From an uncultured Prevotellaceae bacterium (GTDB taxonomy: Bacteria; Bacteroidota; Bacteroidia; Bacteroidales; Bacteroidaceae), in contig CALDLA010000168.1 of assembly GCA_937898415.1 (NCBI GenBank), positions 1 through 52,250 on the forward strand: a DNA stretch of 52,250 nucleotides, written 5' to 3'. Positions 1 through 8,329 of this stretch are shown one piece after another. Made by a program: the position numbers and the translations under genes. Below the pieces are notes generated by a model that saw only the letters and a list, made by a program, of their open reading frames with translations, searched no databases and had not been told where the DNA came from. Numbering within the stretch: position 1 is the first letter of the stretch; every line of letters starts with the position of its first letter.

Positions 1-2
1 AC

Positions 3-1340
3 GGACTTGACTACATCGTGCTTCCCAACTGGAAGATTTTCATGATTCAGTTCCTCAACATTGCGGGAACGGGTCCTATCTTCGGCGCCATCATGGGTGC
101 CAAGTTTGGTCCGGTGGCCTATCTGTGGATTGTCTTCGGCTGCATCTTTGCCGGTGCCACCCATGACTATCTGTCGGGTATGCTCTCCATGCGCAACGAG
201 GGTGCCGGATTGCCGCAGTTGATTGGTAAGTACCTGGGCTCGACTACGAAGTCGGTGATGCTCGTCTTCACCGTGCTGCTGCTCATTATGGTGGGAACGG
301 TCTTTGTCTATTCACCTGCTGAAATCCTCCATTCCATCGGTGGCGAGACCATGATGTGGGTGGTCATTATCTTCTGCTATTACATCATTGCCACCATGCT
401 GCCCATTGACAAGATTATCGGCAAGGTCTACCCGCTCTTCGCCTTCTCGCTGCTGTTCATGGCCGGCGCGCTGATGGTTTGGCTTTTCGTGCATTGGCCG
501 ACAGTACCTGAACTGTGGACACATCTTTATAATTTGGGACAGGCCACGAAGCCCGATACTTGGAAGGATGCCATCTTCCCGGCTCTGTTCATTACCGTGG
601 CCTGCGGTGCCATCTCGGGTTTCCACGCAACGCAGTCGCCGTTGATGGCCCGCTGCGTGAAGAGTGAGCGGATGGGGCGCCCCATCTTCTATGGCGCCAT
701 GATTACTGAGGGTATCGTTGCTCTCATCTGGGCTACCGTCTCGGCTTGGTTCTTCTATGGAAATCCCGCCCCCGGCTATGAGCTGATAGCCAAGGCAACG
801 GCCGGATTCCAGACGTCGGCACCTGCCGTGGTCAACCTCGTGTGCAACGACTGGCTCGGTATGGCCGGTGCCGTTCTGGCCATGCTTGGTGTGGTGGCTG
901 CTCCTATTACCAGCGGCGACACCGCCTTCCGCAGTGGTCGTCTGATTGTGGCTGAGTGGCTGAAGCTCGACCAGCGGCCCATTGTGAAGCGACTCATGGT
1001 CTGCATACCCATGTTTGCCGTTTCCATCGCCATGCTTGTTTGGCAGATAGAGAATCCCGACGGTTTCAACACTATCTGGCAGTACTTCGGATGGTCAAAC
1101 CAGGCCCTCTCGGTGTTCACCCTCTGGACGCTCACCGTCTATTTGGTGCGCGAGCATAAGTGCTTCTGGATTACCCTCATTCCCGCCCTGTTCATGACCA
1201 CTGTCTGCACCACCTGGCTCTTCGTCTCGAAGCAGGCCTTTGGCATGAATCCAGCTCTTGGTTATTCGCTGGGCGGTATCTGTTTCATGGTGGCCGTCAT
1301 TTGGTTTGCCGTTTGGTACAAGAAAGAATTGAAAAAATAA
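3..1340 (+). CDS. cstA: Carbon starvation protein CstA family peptide/pyruvate transporter, 5'-truncated by window edge
   Basis: Integral membrane transporter of the CstA family, known for uptake of peptides and, in relatives, pyruvate. The open frame already runs from base 3 (..GLDYIVLPNWKIF), so the apparent GTG at 18 is internal and the N-terminal part lies outside the window. The CstA signature stretch FLNIAGTGPIFG is near the visible start, followed by about ten hydrophobic segments and conserved stretches such as GATHDYLSGMLS and SGFHATQSPLMARC. The frame ends in a Lys-rich tail (WYKKELKK). nadC follows after a 33-base gap made of heptamer repeats, so the two are probably cotranscribed. 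Family call is firm; the transported substrate is not visible. Confidence 0.9.
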   Translation, partial: GLDYIVLPNWKIFMIQFLNIAGTGPIFGAIMGAKFGPVAYLWIVFGCIFAGATHDYLSGMLSMRNEGAGLPQLIGKYLGSTTKSVMLVFTVLLLIMVGTVFVYSPAEILHSIGGETMMWVVIIFCYYIIATMLPIDKIIGKVYPLFAFSLLFMAGALMVWLFVHWPTVPELWTHLYNLGQATKPDTWKDAIFPALFITVACGAISGFHATQSPLMARCVKSERMGRPIFYGAMITEGIVALIWATVSAWFFYGNPAPGYELIAKATAGFQTSAPAVVNLVCNDWLGMAGAVLAMLGVVAAPITSGDTAFRSGRLIVAEWLKLDQRPIVKRLMVCIPMFAVSIAMLVWQIENPDGFNTIWQYFGWSNQALSVFTLWTLTVYLVREHKCFWITLIPALFMTTVCTTWLFVSKQAFGMNPALGYSLGGICFMVAVIWFAVWYKKELKK

Positions 1341-1368
1341 TTGTGCATTGTGCACTATGAATTGTGAT
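1341..1368. repeat. Heptamer tract between cstA and nadC
   Basis: Four units in exact 7-base register directly after the cstA stop: TTGTGCA, TTGTGCA, CTATGAA, TTGTGAT. It fills almost the whole gap up to the nadC ATG at 1374. It belongs to the family of 7-8 base tandem tracts found at several gene junctions in this window. Confidence 0.75.
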
Positions 1369-1373
1369 TGATT

Positions 1374-2222
1374 ATGTTAAGCGTAGACGAATTAGTTGAC
1401 AGGCTTATCGACCTGTCGTTTGCCGAGGACATCGGCGACGGTGACCACACCACCTTGTGTTGCATCCCTGAGGACGCGATGGGTAAGTCTCATCTGCTTA
1501 TCAAGGAAGATGGTATTCTGGCTGGCGTGGAGATTGCCAAGGAAGTGTTCCGCCGTTTTGACCCTGACATGAAGGTGGAAGTGCTGATGGGCGACGGAAC
1601 TCGTGTGAAGAAGGGCGACATTGCCATGATTGTCACGGGCCGTGTACGTTCGTTGTTGCAGACGGAACGCCTGATGCTGAACATCATGCAGCGCATGAGC
1701 GGCATTGCTACAATGACGGACAAGTATGTGGAGCGTCTGAAAGGAACGGGAACCCGTGTGCTTGACACTCGCAAGACCACTCCTGGCATGCGTATGCTTG
1801 AGAAGCAGGCGGTGAAGATTGGCGGCGGCTGTAACCATCGCATCGGACTCTTCGATATGATTCTGCTCAAGGACAACCACGTGGACTTTGCGGGCGGCAT
1901 TGTGAACGCCATTGACCGTTGCCATAAGTACCTGAAAGAGAAGGATCTCGACCTGAAGATTGAAATTGAGGTGCGCTCGTTTGAAGAACTGCAGCAGGTG
2001 CTCGACCATGGCGGTGTTGACCGCATTATGCTCGACAACTTCTCCGTGCCCGACACCAAGAAGGCGGTTGACATTATTAACCACCGTTTCGAGACGGAGT
2101 CTTCGGGTGGTATCACCTTCGATACCATCCGTGACTATGCCGAGCAGGGTGTTGACTTCATCAGCGTGGGTGCCCTGACCCATAGTGTCAAGGGTCTTGA
2201 TATGTCGTTCAAGGCATGTTAA
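1374..2222 (+). CDS. nadC: Nicotinate-nucleotide pyrophosphorylase (quinolinate phosphoribosyltransferase)
   Basis: Converts quinolinate and PRPP to nicotinate mononucleotide, CO2 and pyrophosphate in de novo NAD synthesis; cytoplasmic. 282 aa, the usual length. Family stretches are plain: FAEDIGDGDHTT near the N-terminus, LLQTERLMLNIMQRMSGIAT, TRKTTPGMR with the substrate-binding Arg/Lys, GGGCNHRIGLFDMILLKDNH, and the C-terminal VDFISVGALTHSV phosphate-binding end. ATG at 1374 is chosen; an in-frame TTG six bases earlier lies inside the repeat tract and is unlikely. The stop overlaps the start of the next gene by 7 bases, so translation is probably coupled. Confidence 0.95.
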   Translation: MLSVDELVDRLIDLSFAEDIGDGDHTTLCCIPEDAMGKSHLLIKEDGILAGVEIAKEVFRRFDPDMKVEVLMGDGTRVKKGDIAMIVTGRVRSLLQTERLMLNIMQRMSGIATMTDKYVERLKGTGTRVLDTRKTTPGMRMLEKQAVKIGGGCNHRIGLFDMILLKDNHVDFAGGIVNAIDRCHKYLKEKDLDLKIEIEVRSFEELQQVLDHGGVDRIMLDNFSVPDTKKAVDIINHRFETESSGGITFDTIRDYAEQGVDFISVGALTHSVKGLDMSFKAC

Positions 2223-3799
2223 GCACCGTCCTCAGCATCCTTTTAAGTATCTTTACCCCGCCAGTGGATTACGAAATCTCGCTGGCGGGTAACTTTGGTG
2301 AGCCGCGTCCAAACCACTTTCATGGCGGCCTTGATGTCCGTACCGAGGGTGTCGAGGGTAAGCACATCTACGCCATTGCCGACGGCTATGTCTCGCGCAT
2401 CACCGTTGGAAAGGACGGCTTTGGCAATGCCGTTTACGTCACTCATCCTACAGGTCAGACGTCCGTCTATTGTCACCTGAAGTCGTTCTCACCACGTATC
2501 AAGGCGGCTCTTCGCCGTTATCAGTACAAGCACCAGACCTGCGAGGCCGATGCCCGTCTGACACCGCTTGACGTCCCCGTCAGTCAGGGACAGTTCATCG
2601 CCCTCAGCGGCAATACGGGCCACTCCACGGCCCCTCACCTGCATCTGGAGGTTCACGACACCCGCACGTGGAACATGCTCGACCCCTACCAGTTCCTCAA
2701 TGAGTTCATCGAAGACACTGTTCCTCCGCAGATTCATCAGATGATGGCTATTCCGCAGGGGGACAGCAAAATGGGCTTCGCCATCTGGGCAGACGACTAC
2801 ATGCAGGGTACATACAACCACTACGGCATTCACGAGACGCTGCTCTACGTTGACGGGCAAATGGTCTTCCACAGCGTCGTTGACAACATTCCTGTTAGCA
2901 TGAACCGTATGGTGAACTCCTGGGGCTATTACGACTACTGGGCTCGTCATCGCCGTTGGTTCATGAAGTCCTTCAAAGACCCCGGCAATACCCTAAGCTT
3001 CCTCCAAACTGATGAGAACCGGGGCATCATCGACTTCAGCGAACCTCGCGACTACCACCTCGAATACGTCCTCCGCGACTTCAAGGGCAACGAGACCCGC
3101 TGTCCCTTCACGGTTAAAGGAGGACCCACCGTCTCCGTCCCCACCTCCGCTTCCTCCGTCTCCATTGTTCGCTGTGCTGCGACGGTGCCACAGCCAAACC
3201 CCCTCCGCTGGAACCGCACCACCAGCATCAGCCGCCCCGGCCTCCAGCTCATCATCCCTTACGGCAGCATAGCAACCGACACCCCCATCCATCCTGTCAT
3301 TACCCGCTGCTCCGATGCCTGGTCCGACGCTTGCCAGTTCTCGTCTGCCTCACTCCCTCTGATGCGCGAAGCCGAACTGACGCTTTACGCCAATCCGCCT
3401 ATCACCACCTTCGACCCCTCGAAACTCTACATTACCGACGAGAACGCCCGCTACATGGGCGGTGACTTCCATGACGGTTGGGTCACCGGCCATATCCGCG
3501 AATTATCCAGCCGCTACGAAGTAGCCTATGACGACCAGCCGCCAACGGTCAACCCCATCACGCTGACAGGTGACGTCCTACGCCTGAGCGTCACCGATGG
3601 AAAGAGCGGCATAGCCAACTGGACCGCCACCATCGATGACCGCTTCATCGTTTTTGATGCCATTGAGAAGTCAACCACCTACGCCTGTTTTCTCCGTGAG
3701 TCCTGGCTCCGCCGCAGTGGCACCCTGCACCGCCTGCACTTCGAAGTCACCGACCACTGTCTGAACACCGCCGTCTTTGACACCACCTTCGCCTACTGA
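2216..3799 (+). CDS. M23 (LytM-type) family peptidase, exported
   Basis: 527 aa. A hydrophobic start (MLSTVLSILLSIF) looks like a short signal peptide or membrane anchor. The M23 zinc-peptidase core is within about residues 20-160: HFHGGLD (H-x3-D zinc pair) and HLHLEVHD (H-x-H), with VYVTHPTGQTSVYCHL between. This supports a metal-dependent endopeptidase that cuts peptidoglycan cross-bridges, or an activator of such enzymes. The remaining ~350 residues are predicted beta-rich and not recognised. A Ser/Val/Pro-rich linker around residues 305-320 is encoded by a heptamer-like tract. Overlaps nadC by 7 bases. Downstream, the gene converges with the minus-strand sensor operon. Confidence 0.85.
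   Translation: MLSTVLSILLSIFTPPVDYEISLAGNFGEPRPNHFHGGLDVRTEGVEGKHIYAIADGYVSRITVGKDGFGNAVYVTHPTGQTSVYCHLKSFSPRIKAALRRYQYKHQTCEADARLTPLDVPVSQGQFIALSGNTGHSTAPHLHLEVHDTRTWNMLDPYQFLNEFIEDTVPPQIHQMMAIPQGDSKMGFAIWADDYMQGTYNHYGIHETLLYVDGQMVFHSVVDNIPVSMNRMVNSWGYYDYWARHRRWFMKSFKDPGNTLSFLQTDENRGIIDFSEPRDYHLEYVLRDFKGNETRCPFTVKGGPTVSVPTSASSVSIVRCAATVPQPNPLRWNRTTSISRPGLQLIIPYGSIATDTPIHPVITRCSDAWSDACQFSSASLPLMREAELTLYANPPITTFDPSKLYITDENARYMGGDFHDGWVTGHIRELSSRYEVAYDDQPPTVNPITLTGDVLRLSVTDGKSGIANWTATIDDRFIVFDAIEKSTTYACFLRESWLRRSGTLHRLHFEVTDHCLNTAVFDTTFAY
3133..3160. repeat. Degenerate heptamer tract inside the M23 peptidase gene
   Basis: CTCCGTC, CCCACCT, CCGCTTC, CTCCGTC in 7-base register. The two CTCCGTC units lie exactly 21 bases apart. 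It encodes a low-complexity linker (roughly TVSVPTSASSVS) between the peptidase core and the C-terminal part. Weaker than the other tracts, so the assignment is tentative. Confidence 0.4.
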
Positions 3800-3853
3800 T
3801 TTAAGCTTAAAAAGTGAAAAGCGATAATATGTTTTTGACATTTAAAAAAACTA

Positions 3854-4384
3854 TTACTGCTGAGCGTAGTAGGCTTTGACCTTGTCCCAGTCGACATTGA
3901 CAACCTCCATGGGGGTGTCATAGTCGGCTACTGTGACTTGGCGCTTGGTCAGGTCGAAGCGGATGATGATATGGTCGTCGAGGCAGATGCGGGAGGAGTC
4001 GAGGGGAACGACATCGTAGAGCGATACTTTATCGTCTTCAATGAATTCCAGACTTTCGTAAGGGTCGCCGATGACGGAAAAGCACTCCCCGTCAGCTTTC
4101 ACGAACCAGGTCTTTTTCTGCTCGCCGTCAGCCTGCTCCCTGACGGTCACCATTGCCGCATCACGGTTTTTGGTGTATTTGCTATTTATATAATAGGTGA
4201 CGACGGTGACGGTTCCCGCCAAGATGATGGCAAAGATGATAGGCTGCAGTAGGCAGCCTGTGGCCAAGCCTATCCAGCGCTTATAGATAAAGCCCGTGAT
4301 GGGGATGACAAAAGAGAAGACCAACAACAGTATGATCAACAACAGTCCAACTAATATGGTAATAATGATGCCTTGTTCTATCAT
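3854..4384 (-). CDS. Small membrane protein at the end of the sensor/phosphatase operon, unknown function
   Basis: 176 aa, not recognised. Two strongly hydrophobic segments lie at about residues 5-33 and 40-65 with Lys/Arg between them (FIYKRW). A soluble, acidic C-terminal part of about 105 residues follows. The start lies 13 bases after the stop of the SpoIIE-type phosphatase gene, so it is probably the last gene of that operon. It has no visible catalytic motif and no similarity I can see to STAS or anti-sigma folds. A role as membrane partner of the sensor proteins is inference from position only. A run of seven T residues follows the stop on this strand. Confidence 0.7.
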   Translation of the reverse strand: MIEQGIIITILVGLLLIILLLVFSFVIPITGFIYKRWIGLATGCLLQPIIFAIILAGTVTVVTYYINSKYTKNRDAAMVTVREQADGEQKKTWFVKADGECFSVIGDPYESLEFIEDDKVSLYDVVPLDSSRICLDDHIIIRFDLTKRQVTVADYDTPMEVVNVDWDKVKAYYAQQ

Positions 4385-4397
4385 GGTGTGTGATGTG

Positions 4398-6401
4398 CTA
4401 TTTAGTGGTTGTGGGTGATATGGAATTGGTGTACTGGATGGCCAGCATGGTCAGGTCGTCGCTCTGCTCGGCGTCGCCCACGAACAGCTGTACTGCCTGC
4501 GTCATCGCCTCGATGAGCGGCTGGGGCTGGTTGACGGTGCGGCTTGCCACCTGCTGCACACGCTCCATCTCGAACTGTTCGTGGCTGTTGTTCTCGGCCT
4601 CGTTGAGTCCGTCGGTGTAGAGGAACACGCTGTCGCCCGGTTTCAGTAACAGCTGTTGTACGGTGAACTGCCAGCCCGGCATGACGCCTGCCGGTATGTT
4701 GGAATCGCACGTCAGGCTGTTGATGCCGACGGGGGTTATCAGCAGCGGCACGTTATGTCCGGCATTGGTATAGCTGAGTTGGCCGGACCCCAGGTCGAGT
4801 ACGCCTAAGAAGAGCGTTACGAACATTCCCGTGTCGTTGTTGCTGCTCAGTGCCTCGTTGAGTGCCAGCACGATTTGGTCAGGCGCTGCGGTATAGGCCG
4901 AGATGTTGCGGAACAGCGATCGCGTGACGGCCATGACCAGCGAGGCGGGCACTCCCTTACCCGACACGTCGCCGATACAGAAGAACAACTTCTCGTCGCG
5001 GATGAAGAAGTCGTAGAGGTCGCCGCCCACGGCCTTGGCGGGCATGACGAGTCCGTAGATGTCGATGTCGTGACGCTCGGGGAAGGCGGGATACGTTTTC
5101 GGCAGCATCGACATCTGTATGTCGTGGGCAATCTTGAGCTCGCTCTCCATCGACGCCTTGAGGGCTGTCGTGCTTTTCAATTCCTCGACGTAGGCGGTGA
5201 GCGAGTGCTGCATGTTCTCGAATGAGTCGCGTAGCAAGTGTATCTCGTCATGGCTCTTGATGACCGGCAGCGGCGTGTCGAACTGTCCGCCGGCTATCTC
5301 GTCGGCAGTGGCTGACAACTGATTCAGAGGATTGGCGGTGTGCTTGATGGTAAAATGACAGACGAAGAAGGTGACCATCAACACAATGATGTTGAGCAAT
5401 AGCATGAGGAAGCCCAGGACGATGCCGACGATGAACAGCGACCATGCGGGTACGGAAACCAACAGCATCCAGTCGGTTCCCTCCAAAGGCGAATGGAACA
5501 GCAAGGTCTTGGCCCTGTTGACGAGCACGATTTTATCGTCCTCGCCGTGACTCTTCTCGCCATTCTTCATGGCGTCGATGATTCTCTGGGCCATCCCCGG
5601 CCTTTCGTCATCCCTAATATGACCATAGTAGTTCGCCTTCAGGATGCGCCGCTGGTCGGGGTGGGTGATGTAGGTGCCGTCGCGGGTCAGTACATAGCTT
5701 TGCAGCATTCCCAGTCCAGAAATGTGGAAGGGCATGATTTCGTCTTGGAAGATGCTGTCCTGCTGATGCAGGAGCAGGGTCATGAAGTCGAGCGACAGGT
5801 CGGCACCCAGAATGGCGACGACGTTCCCCTGAGGGTCATGGATGGGATACAGATAGGCCACTAGCGGCGTCTTGTTATCGTGGCTGTCAAAGAAGGGCTT
5901 CGACCAGTAGGCCGAGTCAACCGCAACGGCCTCAACAAACCATTCAGCCTCTAAATAGTCATTGCCTGTCCTGCCCTTGGCCTTGGTGCCTGCTTGCAGA
6001 CTGTCGTACTGGGTGGCATACGGACAGAAGGCGCGCCCTTTCTGGGGATAGTAGCTGTCAATGAAGCTGATGCCGCAACTGCGAACACGAGGGTTTAGCT
6101 CGACGATGCGCTCCATGATGGCCTGTAGCCGGTCGGGCTGGCCGAGGTTGCGCTCAATGTCGAACACATTGTTGTTGACAGCCAGGGTGACGTCGGTCAT
6201 AGCACCGTTGATGATGTTGCCCGACGACTGCATGCTGCTATGGAAGTTGTTTGTACAGACATTGACGACGACCACTCCTGTCAGTTTATAGGTAAAGTAG
6301 GCCAGTCCGCCCATCATGATGAACAGCACCAGCATGACCCTGCGCGTCAGCTTCCGCGCAAATGAATGTCTGTAATTCTTATTATTCTTCTTTTCTTTCA
6401 T
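4398..6401 (-). CDS. dCache-HAMP-SpoIIE/PP2C-type serine phosphatase
   Basis: 667 aa membrane phosphatase. Order seen: Arg/Lys-rich N-terminus, TM helix at about 20-42, periplasmic dCache-like sensor (about 45-315, with WFVEAVAVDSAYW and VVAILGADLSL), TM helix at about 325-350, HAMP (about 352-405, HDEIHLLRDSFENMQ), the RsbU-type helix AHDIQMSMLP, then the phosphatase. Metal-binding motifs are complete: GGDLYDFF (Asp461), GDVSGKGVPAS, FLYTDGLNEA, SDDLTMLAI. Such enzymes dephosphorylate a phospho-Ser/Thr partner, usually a STAS anti-anti-sigma protein, in response to the external signal. No STAS or RsbW gene is in this window. The start overlaps the upstream kinase stop by 4 bases (ATGA), third in the operon. 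Confidence 0.92.
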   Translation of the reverse strand: MKEKKNNKNYRHSFARKLTRRVMLVLFIMMGGLAYFTYKLTGVVVVNVCTNNFHSSMQSSGNIINGAMTDVTLAVNNNVFDIERNLGQPDRLQAIMERIVELNPRVRSCGISFIDSYYPQKGRAFCPYATQYDSLQAGTKAKGRTGNDYLEAEWFVEAVAVDSAYWSKPFFDSHDNKTPLVAYLYPIHDPQGNVVAILGADLSLDFMTLLLHQQDSIFQDEIMPFHISGLGMLQSYVLTRDGTYITHPDQRRILKANYYGHIRDDERPGMAQRIIDAMKNGEKSHGEDDKIVLVNRAKTLLFHSPLEGTDWMLLVSVPAWSLFIVGIVLGFLMLLLNIIVLMVTFFVCHFTIKHTANPLNQLSATADEIAGGQFDTPLPVIKSHDEIHLLRDSFENMQHSLTAYVEELKSTTALKASMESELKIAHDIQMSMLPKTYPAFPERHDIDIYGLVMPAKAVGGDLYDFFIRDEKLFFCIGDVSGKGVPASLVMAVTRSLFRNISAYTAAPDQIVLALNEALSSNNDTGMFVTLFLGVLDLGSGQLSYTNAGHNVPLLITPVGINSLTCDSNIPAGVMPGWQFTVQQLLLKPGDSVFLYTDGLNEAENNSHEQFEMERVQQVASRTVNQPQPLIEAMTQAVQLFVGDAEQSDDLTMLAIQYTNSISPTTTK

Positions 6402-8329
6402 AGTGATTCAGTTTCTTTTGATGATGGGATTTCCAATGGAAACTCTAAGATGAAACGGCACCCGTCGTGGTAACTGTCATCGAGAATGAGGTCGCCGCCT
6501 AACGTACAGGCATGGCGCTTGGCTAAGGGCAGTCCAAGACCAAGTCCTTCAGAGAGATCGTCGATCTTGGTAAACGACTTGAAGATAAGGTCGCGATCAG
6601 ATTCGGCAATGCCTTTTCCTGTGTCCTCGACGATGAACTGGATAGTGCTTTCTGTACGTGTGATGGATAATATGACGTGCTGGCCGTCGGAAAACTTGGC
6701 TGAGTTGTAGAGCAACTCGCGTAGGGTACGCATCAGATAGAGATGGTTGGTCAGGATACAGAAGTCATCATCCACGTTGGTATATAGATTGACATAGAGT
6801 CCGGGGTAGTTCAATTTGATGTATCCGATAGCCTCGTGGGCAAGTTCGTTGCAGGAAACCTTGTCTTGCTTCTTGCAGTTCAGTTCTTCATTGAGTCCGG
6901 TGTCGGAACTGTCGAAAAGCATCTGCAGCATACGGTTGAGCAGTCTTGTGTGGTAATCCATCGTTTCGGCGATGCTCTTTCGTTCTTCTTCGGAGACAAC
7001 CTCACTCTGAGTATTGGCAAAGATCTGTGCAAACCCCATGATGATGTTGAGCGGCGTACGTATCTGGTGGGAGACGTTCTGTATGAAGGCGGTCTTCTGC
7101 CGGTCGGCCTCCTTGACAAGATGCGTGGCCTGTGCCAGTTCCTCATTGCGGCGCTGGGTAGCTTCTGTCGTGTACAGTATGTTGCCCATGTGGATATTGA
7201 TGGACTGCAACATGGTGGCAAAGCTGTTTTGAAGGCTTCCAATGATGTCCTCGCGCTTCGTGGTAGGAATATAGACATCCATGTCACCTTCAGCTATACT
7301 CTGTGTCTTCTCCAGTAATTGGTATAGTGGGTGCATGGATTGTGAGACGGCCCTATTGCAAAGCAGCAGGATAATGAGTAAGCCTATGACGAGCAATGGC
7401 ACCAAAATGTAGGTCAGCCGATGATAGCCTGCCAAGACATCGCTGTCGGTACAGACGATAGCAAGGCTCCAGGTAGTACCAGGCACAGGCATGTAACAGA
7501 CGAGACAAGGCTCTCCGTCAATGTTGACGTACATATTCCCCTCGTTTCCAGCCGTCATTTCATGGCCAAGGGCAATGAGGTCGGCCTGTTGCCTCGGGTC
7601 GGTATTGCTGAAGATGGTCTGGTAGAAAAGTCGCGTGGAGTCAGGATGAATGAAGAAGCGCCCCTCTTCGTCAATCATCATAAAATAGGAGTGAGGGTAG
7701 GGCTTTACCTGCGACATGGCTTTCGACAGGCGTAGCAGCGAGAGGTCGGTGGAGATAATTCCCACGAAACTGCTGTCAGCATTGTAGAGTGGACGGCTAT
7801 AGGAGGCTGCCATACCATCAAGCGTCAGTTCCAGTGAATCGACTTCGTCAAAGTATGCCACCCAGCACGGTCTGTTTAGTTCGCGAGGTTTCTTGTACCA
7901 TACCTTATCGAAGTATTCGTATTGCGCCTCGATGACGGTTCTGATAGTGTCGGATTCCCTGACGGTATAGACTGAGAAATAACGGCCGTACTTGGGGAAA
8001 ACGTCAGGCTCGGTACTGATGGAGCAGCCGTCAACATGTGGGTTGAGCCGCACGATGCGGTTCGAGTACGTCAGTAGTGTGTCAGGATTCAGCGTTTTTT
8101 CTATCAGCCAGCTGTTGATGTTGGTTGCTGTCTCAATTGCCATGAGATTGCGACTGAGTCGCTGCATGGTAGCATTCAGCACACTATTGGCACGGCCAAC
8201 AGCCTCACTCCGAATCATGTAGCGCGACTGGGTAAAGAGTATGCCCAGCGAGGCGGTGAAGATGAGCATGGCCAGCAGCAGGACGCCGAAGCTAAGCTTT
8301 CTGGAGAATGATTTGCGCACGTTGATCAT
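6398..8329 (-). CDS. dCache-HAMP sensor histidine kinase (apparently intact)
   Basis: 643 aa. TM1 at about 13-34, a dCache-type periplasmic sensor (VWYKKPRELNRPCW; SSFVGIISTDLSLLRL), TM2 at about 305-328, HAMP, a short coiled coil, then the dimerisation/phospho-acceptor helix FIQNVSHQIRTPLN with His421. The ATPase domain keeps the N box (RELLYNSAKFSDG), G1 (DTGKGI), F box (FKSFTKIDD) and G2 (GLGLGLPLAK). So it should autophosphorylate on His421. It has no receiver domain, and no response regulator is encoded nearby, so the phosphate target is unknown. Overlaps both neighbours by 4 bases. It is the closest relative in the window of the degenerate kinase at 14324-16219. Confidence 0.93.
   Translation of the reverse strand: MINVRKSFSRKLSFGVLLLAMLIFTASLGILFTQSRYMIRSEAVGRANSVLNATMQRLSRNLMAIETATNINSWLIEKTLNPDTLLTYSNRIVRLNPHVDGCSISTEPDVFPKYGRYFSVYTVRESDTIRTVIEAQYEYFDKVWYKKPRELNRPCWVAYFDEVDSLELTLDGMAASYSRPLYNADSSFVGIISTDLSLLRLSKAMSQVKPYPHSYFMMIDEEGRFFIHPDSTRLFYQTIFSNTDPRQQADLIALGHEMTAGNEGNMYVNIDGEPCLVCYMPVPGTTWSLAIVCTDSDVLAGYHRLTYILVPLLVIGLLIILLLCNRAVSQSMHPLYQLLEKTQSIAEGDMDVYIPTTKREDIIGSLQNSFATMLQSINIHMGNILYTTEATQRRNEELAQATHLVKEADRQKTAFIQNVSHQIRTPLNIIMGFAQIFANTQSEVVSEEERKSIAETMDYHTRLLNRMLQMLFDSSDTGLNEELNCKKQDKVSCNELAHEAIGYIKLNYPGLYVNLYTNVDDDFCILTNHLYLMRTLRELLYNSAKFSDGQHVILSITRTESTIQFIVEDTGKGIAESDRDLIFKSFTKIDDLSEGLGLGLPLAKRHACTLGGDLILDDSYHDGCRFILEFPLEIPSSKETESL

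Noticed and set aside
1392..2183. 263-aa minus-strand frame opposite nadC
   Set aside because: His/Val/Asn-rich translation without domain logic; nadC on the plus strand is unmistakable.
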